A DNA stretch of 7,244 bases. Origin: Lentisphaerota bacterium. Its GTDB lineage: Bacteria > Verrucomicrobiota > Lentisphaeria > Oligosphaerales > Oligosphaeraceae. Below are positions 1-7,244 of this stretch, one piece after another. Both the position numbers and the translations under genes were made by a program. A model generated the notes under the pieces. That model did no database searches, was not told the origin of the DNA, and saw only the letters and a list, made by a program, of their open reading frames with translations. The number at the start of each line of letters is the position of its first letter. The stretch's first letter is position 1. Location: positions 1 to 7,244 of the forward strand of contig JAAZIY010000204.1 in the NCBI GenBank assembly GCA_012800625.1, in the 5' to 3' direction.

Positions 1-80
1 ATAATATACCTCAATAAATTAATTTCTCAACCTAAACGAGTATAGCATCCGATTTTGCAATTTAAAAACAAGGTAAATTC
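1..80 (+). other. AT-rich leader of the oxidoreductase gene
   Basis: This 80-base stretch is much richer in A and T than the genes and should hold the promoter of the gene starting at 81. A -10-like hexamer TATAGC is seen at 41-46 with a poor -35 candidate TTAATT at 19-24 (16-base spacer), so no promoter can be called with confidence. AAGG at 70-73 is a plausible ribosome binding site 7 bases before the GTG at 81. No part of an upstream gene is recognisable. Confidence 0.35.
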
Positions 81-1274
81 GTGGATTTTTCGTTAAAATA
101 TGACATTGTTGTAGTCGGGGCCGGGATAGCCGGAGTTTCGGCTGCGCTGGCCGCCGCCCGGCGTGGCCACCGGGTGGCCCTGGTAGAAAAGCAGACTCTG
201 ATTGGCGGCTTGGCCACCGCCGGGCTGATCTTCGTCTATCTGCCGCTCTGTGACGGAGAAGGCGTCCAAGTAACCGGCGGCATTGCCGAAGAGCTGCTTC
301 TCAGAGGATTAGACTTCAGCCCTTTCGAGCTGCCTCAAGACTGGCAGAAAGAAGCCCCTCCCCAACGAGGCAGTTCCAGCCGCTACAAAGTGGATTTTGC
401 TCCGGCCTCTCTCACCCTGGTGATGGATGAGCTTCTGGCAGAAGCAAATGTTGATCTTTGGCTTGACAGCCGCGTCTGCGATATACGCCAGAGCGCCGGG
501 CGCATTAGCGCAATCGAAGTAGAAAACGCCTCCGGACGGGGAATGCTCCAAGGCTCTTGCTTTGTCGATGCCAGCGGCGAGGCTCTTTTGGTTCGTCGAG
601 CCGGCGGCGAGTTTTCCACTGCCCTAAATAGCCTTTCCTTATGGATGATGGAGATGTCTCCGAAAGCCAGCAGCATCTATGCTTTCACCGATTCTCTGCA
701 TATTCAACCTTTTAGGTTTCCTTTTGAGGTCTATCGTCCAGGCTCAGGTTTGGACGGCAAAGACGTCAGCAACTACACTCGTTTTTGCTGGCAGGAATTA
801 CGCAAGTATTACCGCGACAACTATGCCGCTGGCCATACTTCCTTCAACCATTATCCGGTTCACTTGCCAACCATGCCGCAATTTCGTAAAATGGCCGCCG
901 CCAAATGCTTAAAAACGCTCAACAGCGGGGACGAATTCCGCCGCTTCGAGGATTCTGTCGGCATGACTGGAGACTGGCGCAAACCCGGTCCGGTTTGGGA
1001 AACTCCCCTGGGCTGTCTAATTCCAGAAAAAACTGATGGTGTTTTGATGGCTGGTCGCTGCATCTCTGCCATTGAAGACGCCTGGGAAGTATATCGAGTC
1101 ATCCCGGCCGCCGCCATGACTGGGGAGGCTGCCGGAATTTCCGCGGCAATCTGTGTGGAGCAGCGCCGTACGCCTCATGAACTGGCAGCCGCTCCCGTTC
1201 AAGACGCCCTTCGTCAAGGGGGCATTAAGCTGCATCTAGATGAAGTAGGCCTGGGCGCAAAATACGCTAATTAA
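81..1274 (+). CDS. FAD-dependent oxidoreductase, substrate unknown
   Basis: The 397-residue product is a cytosolic flavoprotein of the broad FAD-dependent oxidoreductase family (FAD_oxidored type). The N-terminus is a Rossmann fold: hydrophobic strand, GAGIAG at residues 13-18, then acidic E36 at the end of the second strand, where the FAD ribose is bound. It is followed by GGLATAGL at 42-49, typical of this family. The C-terminus has the second FAD-contact region, AGRCIS at 324-329 and TGEAAG at 347-352. There is no signal peptide or membrane segment. At 397 residues it is slightly short for a family often above 430. The GTG start is chosen because AAGG lies 7 bases upstream and the FAD strand begins only seven residues in. 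It stands alone and converges on groEL, so context gives no hint of pathway. The family call is secure; the reaction and substrate cannot be inferred. Confidence 0.85.
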   Translation: MDFSLKYDIVVVGAGIAGVSAALAAARRGHRVALVEKQTLIGGLATAGLIFVYLPLCDGEGVQVTGGIAEELLLRGLDFSPFELPQDWQKEAPPQRGSSSRYKVDFAPASLTLVMDELLAEANVDLWLDSRVCDIRQSAGRISAIEVENASGRGMLQGSCFVDASGEALLVRRAGGEFSTALNSLSLWMMEMSPKASSIYAFTDSLHIQPFRFPFEVYRPGSGLDGKDVSNYTRFCWQELRKYYRDNYAAGHTSFNHYPVHLPTMPQFRKMAAAKCLKTLNSGDEFRRFEDSVGMTGDWRKPGPVWETPLGCLIPEKTDGVLMAGRCISAIEDAWEVYRVIPAAAMTGEAAGISAAICVEQRRTPHELAAAPVQDALRQGGIKLHLDEVGLGAKYAN

Positions 1275-1283
1275 TGCTTTGCT

Positions 1284-1313
1284 GCCTTAGTGCGCCTTAG
1301 TGTGTCTTAGTGT
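1284..1313. repeat. Three-unit degenerate 10-bp tandem repeat
   Basis: Three consecutive 10-base units, GCCTTAGTGC, GCCTTAGTGT and GTCTTAGTGT, lie just after the oxidoreductase stop codon and before the groEL terminator. Neighbouring units differ at one base each. A two-unit relative with the same 10-base period and the same core (CTT, any base, GTGT) occurs at 6382-6401. Its function is unknown. Confidence 0.6.
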
Positions 1314-1315
1314 CC

Positions 1316-1353
1316 AAAAAAACGGGCCACACCTGTTATTCAGGTGTGGCCCG
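1316..1353 (-). terminator. Rho-independent terminator of groEL
   Basis: A perfect 13-bp inverted repeat (CGGGCCACACCTG at 1323-1335 with its complement at 1341-1353) encloses a 5-base loop TTATT. Read on the minus strand, the stem is followed at once by seven T (A-run at 1316-1322), the classical intrinsic terminator layout. It lies 35 bases past the groEL stop codon and should end the chaperone transcript. In the plus direction no T-run follows the stem, so a role in ending the converging oxidoreductase transcript is less likely. Confidence 0.93.
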
Positions 1354-1388
1354 AGTTGGGCTAAATGCCCGGCTTTATGTTGTACTTA

Positions 1389-3026
<1,638 letters not shown>

Positions 3027-3093
3027 GTTTTCCTACTCCTTAAAATGTAGCTGATTGCTTAGATTAGTGATTGTTTGCTCCTGGGGGGGCTGC

Positions 3094-3387
3094 TTAGCAG
3101 ACCTTGGCCAGGATGTCGCTGGAATTCAGAATTTTGTATTCCTTGTCATCGAGCTTGATGTCGGTGCCGCCGTATTTGGAGGTAAGCACGATGTCGCCCA
3201 CTTCCACTTCCGGCTTCTGCAGTTTGCCGTTGTCATCGAGCTTGCCCGGTCCTACGGCGACCACCTTGGCCTGCTGCGGCTTCTCCTTGGCGCTGTCCGG
3301 AATATAGATACCGCCCTTCACCACTTCTGTCTCCTCGATGGCCTCGACAAGCACACGGTCACCTAATGGTTTGATGTTCAATGCCAT
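3094..3387 (-). CDS. groES: Co-chaperonin GroES (Hsp10)
   Basis: The 97-residue product is the heptameric lid of the GroEL chamber. It shows the family start (IKPLGDRVLVEAIEE, from residue 5), the mobile loop that docks on GroEL with GGIYIP at 25-30, the roof-loop region around GPGKLDDNGK, the VGDIVLTSKYGGT segment and a C-terminal ILAKV. The length is normal. The last residue is a cysteine just before the stop, which is not usual for the family. A purine-rich ribosome binding site (AAAGGA on the minus strand) lies a few bases before the ATG. It is followed by groEL with a 67-base gap and preceded by dnaK with a 115-base gap, all on the minus strand. Co-transcription with groEL is very likely; with dnaK it is possible. 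Confidence 0.98.
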   Translation of the reverse strand: MALNIKPLGDRVLVEAIEETEVVKGGIYIPDSAKEKPQQAKVVAVGPGKLDDNGKLQKPEVEVGDIVLTSKYGGTDIKLDDKEYKILNSSDILAKVC

Positions 3388-3458
3388 TGCTTTTTTCCTT
3401 TCTTATTGGGTTTTTGACTATAGGGAAAATCCCTTGCGATTGAGTTGCAATATATCAA
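3388..3458 (-). promoter_or_regulatory. groES upstream region with a small palindrome
   Basis: This is where a groESL promoter should lie. On the minus strand TATAGT (complement at 3417-3422) resembles a -10 box, but the best -35-like TTGCAA (complement at 3445-3450) is about 22 bases away, too far for a good sigma-70 promoter. A short inverted repeat AGGGA-AAA-TCCCT at 3422-3434 sits directly beside the -10-like box and could be an operator. No CIRCE element (TTAGCACTC-N9-GAGTGCTAA) and no good sigma-32 promoter is visible. Either groESL uses a non-standard promoter or it is mainly read from upstream of dnaK. Confidence 0.3.
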
Positions 3459-3488
3459 GTGCCCCCGGGTAAAACGCCCCGGGGACAC
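3459..3488 (-). terminator. GC-rich hairpin between dnaK and groES
   Basis: Two 11-base arms (3459-3469 and 3478-3488) pair with a single mismatch around an 8-base loop, giving a very stable stem of C and G 14 bases past the dnaK stop codon. On the minus strand the stem is followed by TTGATATATT, which is U-containing but not a U-run. It could be a leaky terminator that lowers groESL expression from a dnaK transcript, or a 3'-end stabiliser or processing site. The hairpin is seen directly; its role is inferred. Confidence 0.55.
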
Positions 3489-3502
3489 CAGCTGCCATAA
3501 CT

Positions 3503-5431
<1,929 letters not shown>

Positions 5432-5503
5432 ATTTTTAACCGCCTTTTCCGGTGTATGCCACCGAGTTTTGAATTAAACTGAAAACATGATGATTTATAT
5501 CTT

Positions 5504-5519
5504 AGCAGATAGCATGCCA
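5504..5519 (-). promoter_or_regulatory. Possible sigma-54-like -24/-12 promoter of dnaK
   Basis: On the minus strand, TGGCAT, five bases, then CTGCT is seen 73-88 bases before the dnaK start. The sigma-54 consensus is TGGCAC-N5-TTGCA/T, so both key dinucleotides (GG and GC) are present at the correct spacing, with one mismatch in the first block and one in the second. A rather AT-rich stretch follows. A single degenerate match can arise by chance, and no sigma-54 activator gene is in the window. Confidence 0.2.
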
Positions 5520-5567
5520 GTTTTAGCGGGAGTTCGTTGAATAGTGTCTAGGCCGGGTTCGCCATGC

Positions 5568-5592
5568 AAAAAACCGGCATTTCACCATGCCG
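5568..5592 (-). terminator. Rho-independent terminator of coaX
   Basis: A perfect 6-bp stem (CGGCAT at 5575-5580 and ATGCCG at 5587-5592) encloses a 6-base loop. Read on the minus strand it is followed by one G and six T (A-run at 5568-5573). It lies about 45 bases past the coaX stop codon and before the dnaK promoter region, so it should separate the coaX transcript from dnaK. The stem is short, so termination may be incomplete. Confidence 0.65.
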
Positions 5593-5615
5593 CTGTGACA
5601 GAGCCGCATCAATTT

Positions 5616-5630
5616 TGTCGCAGTGCGACA
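5616..5630. repeat. Perfect 15-bp palindrome after coaX
   Basis: TGTCGCA and TGCGACA flank a single central G, forming a 7+1+7 inverted repeat 7 bases past the coaX stop codon. The tiny centre makes it look more like a dimeric-regulator binding site than an RNA hairpin, although a 6-bp stem with a 3-base loop, followed by TTTT on the plus strand, is also possible. It lies about 185 bases before the dnaK start. No known operator was recognised. Confidence 0.5.
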
Positions 5631-5637
5631 TTTTGAC

Positions 5638-6369
5638 TCAGCCTTTTTTTGCCAATGTCACACCTATAAGCGTGAATAATTCCGGGGTTATTTCCAGGCC
5701 TTCTATATTTTCATAAAAGAAATGTCTGTCGCCGCCGGCGACTAAGCAGCGGCAGTTTTGCATTCCTGGTTGTTTTTTCACTTCACTGATGATTTGCCTC
5801 ACTGCGCCTATGCTGCCCCAGGCCACGCCGGCCTGCATGGCCTGCGCGGTATTGAGCGGCAGGTTTTGCGGCATTTGCGCCTCGAGAGACAGTTCCGGCA
5901 GTTGTGCGGCAAGCAGGTTCATGCTGCGCATTTGCATGGCGCGTCCCGGCATAATAACCCCGCCGCGGAAGCGTTTTCGTGCATCCAGGCTCTCGCAAGT
6001 GATACAGGTGCCGCAGTCGACAACCAGCACCGGCGCGCCGTAAAGCTCGAGTGCCGCAGCCGCATTTGCCAGGCGGTCGGCCCCCAGGGTTCTAGTGTCA
6101 TAGCCGGAAAAGTCAATCTGCGGATACGATTTTGCCGAGACAAAGCTGATGCCTGCGCCAAAAAAGTCTTTCAATGCTTTGCTTATTTTTGGCACTACCG
6201 AAGCGGCCAGCAATTCACCCTGCGCCAACCCCTGCCCTTTTACCAGGCCGTCCAGATTTTCGGCTTGAAGCAGCTCAACACTAGGCATACATGCTAGCAG
6301 CTTCAGCTCGCCGTCCTTTTGTCTGGCCAGCTGCGTATGCGTATTACCTATGTTAAAAACAAAAACCAT
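5638..6369 (-). CDS. coaX: Type III pantothenate kinase CoaX
   Basis: The 243-residue product phosphorylates pantothenate with ATP, the first step of coenzyme A synthesis. It belongs to the ASKHA-fold type III class, which as a family needs a monovalent cation and is not feedback-inhibited by CoA. The nucleotide-phosphate motif is IGNTHT at 7-12, the pantothenate-site GADRL is at 96-100, the second phosphate motif is DCGTCIT at 118-124, GGVIMPG is at 136-142, and VAGGD lies near 210-214. The usual form of the second motif is D-x-G-T-A; here a cysteine replaces the alanine. I start at the ATG at 6369 because family homology begins right there; an in-frame extension to 6444 would add 25 unrelated residues and run into the opposite promoter. 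The ribosome binding site is weak (AAGGTAGG, about 9 bases away). It diverges from orn and is followed by its own terminator. Confidence 0.93.
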   Translation of the reverse strand: MVFVFNIGNTHTQLARQKDGELKLLACMPSVELLQAENLDGLVKGQGLAQGELLAASVVPKISKALKDFFGAGISFVSAKSYPQIDFSGYDTRTLGADRLANAAAALELYGAPVLVVDCGTCITCESLDARKRFRGGVIMPGRAMQMRSMNLLAAQLPELSLEAQMPQNLPLNTAQAMQAGVAWGSIGAVRQIISEVKKQPGMQNCRCLVAGGDRHFFYENIEGLEITPELFTLIGVTLAKKG

Positions 6370-6381
6370 AGTTCTCAGCCT

Positions 6382-6401
6382 ACCTTGGTGTCTCTTCGTG
6401 T
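6382..6401. repeat. Two-unit 10-bp repeat in the coaX leader
   Basis: Units ACCTTGGTGT and CTCTTCGTGT repeat with a 10-base period and share the CTT, any base, GTGT core of the repeat at 1284-1313. As in that copy, the run is followed by CC. It lies 13-32 bases before the coaX start, within the 5' leader. It may be a remnant of a dispersed low-complexity repeat. Confidence 0.4.
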
Positions 6402-6437
6402 CCTCCCCCCTCCAGAATGACATTTGCATGCCAGTAC

Positions 6438-6466
6438 TTGCCACACTAGATTATGCTTTTCACAAT
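6438..6466 (+). promoter_or_regulatory. Probable sigma-70-type promoter of orn
   Basis: TTGCCA at 6438-6443 (five of six to the -35 consensus) and CACAAT at 6461-6466 (four of six to the -10 consensus) are separated by exactly 17 bases. Transcription would start near 6473 and give a very short leader before the ribosome binding site at 6478-6485. Confidence 0.45.
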
Positions 6467-6479
6467 CACGGGCAAACAA
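6450..6479 (-). promoter_or_regulatory. Possible promoter of coaX
   Basis: On the minus strand CATAAT (complement at 6450-6455) matches five of six bases of a -10 box, and TTGTTT (complement at 6474-6479) is a weak -35 with an 18-base spacer. It overlaps the candidate orn promoter on the other strand, so the two divergent genes may compete for polymerase. Confidence 0.25.
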
Positions 6480-6490
6480 AGGAGGCCGGC

Positions 6491-7033
6491 GTGCCACAAG
6501 AGAACAATCTAATCTGGATAGACCTTGAAATGACCGGCCTGCTACCGGAGAAAGACCGCATTATCGAGATCGCCAGCATTATCACTGACACGCAGCTTAA
6601 TATAATCGCCGAAGGCCCGGTGCTGGCCATCAGGCAAAGCGAGGAGCTGCTCGAGGGCATGGACGCCTGGAACCAGGAGCAGCACGGCAGGTCCGGACTA
6701 CTGCAGCGCGTGCGCCAAAGCCGTGTCAGCGAAGCGCAGGCCGAGGCACTCACCCTGGAGTTCATTCAGGCTCATGTGCCGCCCAACTGCAGCCCGATCT
6801 GCGGCAACAGCATCTGCCAGGACCGGCGTTTTTTATACAACTATATGCCCAGGCTGGAGTCCTATTTCCACTACCGCAACCTGGATGTCAGCAGCCTCAA
6901 GATCCTGGTGCAGCGCTGGGCGCCGCGGCTGCTCGACAACTTCAGCAAAAGTGACAGCCACCGCGCCCTGGACGACATCAGGGAGTCCATCGCCGAACTC
7001 AAATACTACCGCCGGCATTTCCTCAAATATTAG
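6491..7033 (+). CDS. orn: Oligoribonuclease Orn
   Basis: The 180-residue product is a DEDDh 3'-to-5' exonuclease that degrades very short RNAs (mainly dinucleotides) to mononucleotides, finishing RNA decay and pGpG removal in c-di-GMP signalling. The catalytic residues are all present: D11 and E13 in WIDLEMTG, D111 in GNSICQDRRFL, H157 and D162 in SHRALDDIRES. The ending HFLKY matches the E. coli enzyme closely, and the length is one residue off the E. coli 181. I start at GTG 6491 because a near-perfect AAAGGAGG (6478-6485) lies five bases upstream and NNLIWIDLEMTG follows at once. Upstream in-frame codons back to 6350 would be a false extension overlapping coaX. It diverges from coaX. The high similarity to proteobacterial Orn, if the host is of another phylum, would suggest transfer. 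Confidence 0.97.
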   Translation: MPQENNLIWIDLEMTGLLPEKDRIIEIASIITDTQLNIIAEGPVLAIRQSEELLEGMDAWNQEQHGRSGLLQRVRQSRVSEAQAEALTLEFIQAHVPPNCSPICGNSICQDRRFLYNYMPRLESYFHYRNLDVSSLKILVQRWAPRLLDNFSKSDSHRALDDIRESIAELKYYRRHFLKY

Positions 7034-7096
7034 CTTGCAGCCCGGCCTGCCTTCCACCCCGTCCAAAAAGGGTCGTAAGGTTGAAAGGCCGTTAGT

Positions 7097-7207
7097 GGCG
7101 CCCCTACAGGGCGCCGGATTCAGGGGGGGCTTTTACCCAGGGTGTCGCTCGGCTCCTGCGGAGCCTCGCTTACCCTGGGCTATATTAGGTTGCCCCTGCG
7201 GGGCACC
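7097..7207. repeat. Intergenic element of GC-rich hairpins
   Basis: Three structures follow one another after orn. The first has arms GGCGCCC at 7097-7103 and GGGCGCC at 7109-7115. The second has outer 8-bp arms CCCAGGGT (7136-7143) and ACCCTGGG (7172-7179), with a nested GGCTCC-TGC-GGAGCC hairpin at 7151-7165. The third is TGCCCC-TGC-GGGGCA at 7191-7205, extended by a GG/CC pairing around a bulge. None is followed by a U-run, so these are not intrinsic terminators. I recall similar arrangements (a GCCCC hairpin, a CCCAGGGT stem, another GCCCC hairpin) as recurring intergenic sequence in some bacterial genomes, which suggests a dispersed repeat. A stable non-coding RNA or an mRNA 3'-end stabiliser are alternatives. 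The 60 bases between orn and 7097 show nothing recognisable. Confidence 0.7.
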
Positions 7208-7226
7208 AAATGGACAGATTCTCAAG

Positions 7227-7244
7227 AAAAAACTGAAGTTTCGG
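7227..7244 (-). terminator. Possible 3' half of a terminator cut by the window end
   Basis: Read on the minus strand, a 12-base CCGAAACTTCAG at the window edge (7233-7244) is followed by six T (7227-7232). This is what the 3' arm and U-run of an intrinsic terminator of a minus-strand gene beyond the window would look like. The matching 5' arm would be outside, so this is only a guess. Confidence 0.2.

Noticed and set aside
309..1235. Minus-strand open frames opposite the oxidoreductase gene
   Set aside because: They are short, mutually overlapping and featureless, while the plus-strand gene has clear FAD motifs.
1358..1370. Second hairpin GGGC-TAAAT-GCCC near the groEL terminator
   Set aside because: A four-base stem without a T-run in either direction is too weak to call as a plus-strand terminator.
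3090..3100. Palindrome CTGCT-T-AGCAG at the groES stop codon
   Set aside because: Five-base arms partly inside the coding end are expected by chance and no U-run follows.
5501..5530. A CIRCE-like operator upstream of dnaK
   Set aside because: Only TTAGCA at 5502-5507 matches a CIRCE half-site; the expected second half at nine-base spacing is absent.
5758..6297. A 179-codon plus-strand frame opposite coaX
   Set aside because: It lies fully within coaX, has no recognisable domain and is rich in His/Arg/Cys, as expected of a shadow frame.
6833..7066. A minus-strand frame overlapping orn and its 3' flank
   Set aside because: It is mostly inside orn, has no family resemblance, and orn is well supported on the other strand.

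Overview
This window is a chromosomal housekeeping segment from a bacterium with GC-rich genes and AT-richer gaps. It carries six protein genes and no tRNA, rRNA, CRISPR array, transposase or phage gene that I can see. The general style of DnaK and GroEL, the pathway-orphan FAD oxidoreductase and the hairpin repeat at the right end would fit a member of the PVC group (Lentisphaerota or Verrucomicrobiota) or a neighbouring lineage. This is recall-based inference and not proven; the closely E. coli-like oligoribonuclease leaves a proteobacterial origin open.

Layout. From 81 to 1274 a plus-strand gene encodes a FAD-dependent oxidoreductase of unknown substrate. It converges on a minus-strand chaperone block: groEL (1389-3026) with a clear intrinsic terminator (1316-1353), groES (3094-3387) and dnaK (3503-5431). 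Read in the direction of transcription the order is dnaK, groES, groEL. Upstream of dnaK on the same strand lies coaX (5638-6369), which has its own terminator (5568-5592). A 121-base divergent promoter gap separates coaX from orn (6491-7033, plus strand). The last 210 bases hold no gene but contain a run of GC-rich hairpins (7097-7207) that looks like a dispersed intergenic element.

How the parts fit. DnaK (Hsp70) and GroEL/GroES (Hsp60/Hsp10) are the two main ATP-driven folding machines, and placing them head-to-tail would allow joint control. No CIRCE operator for HrcA is visible upstream of either dnaK or groES, and a hairpin with a poor U-tract lies between dnaK and groES, so regulation is probably not the classical Firmicutes type. 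CoaX (coenzyme A synthesis) and Orn (final step of RNA decay) are housekeeping enzymes with no obvious functional tie to the chaperones.

I found no convincing undescribed multi-gene system here. The most interesting material is non-coding: the hairpin array at the right end, the dnaK-groES hairpin, the palindrome after coaX, and a 10-base-period repeat seen in two separate intergenic gaps.
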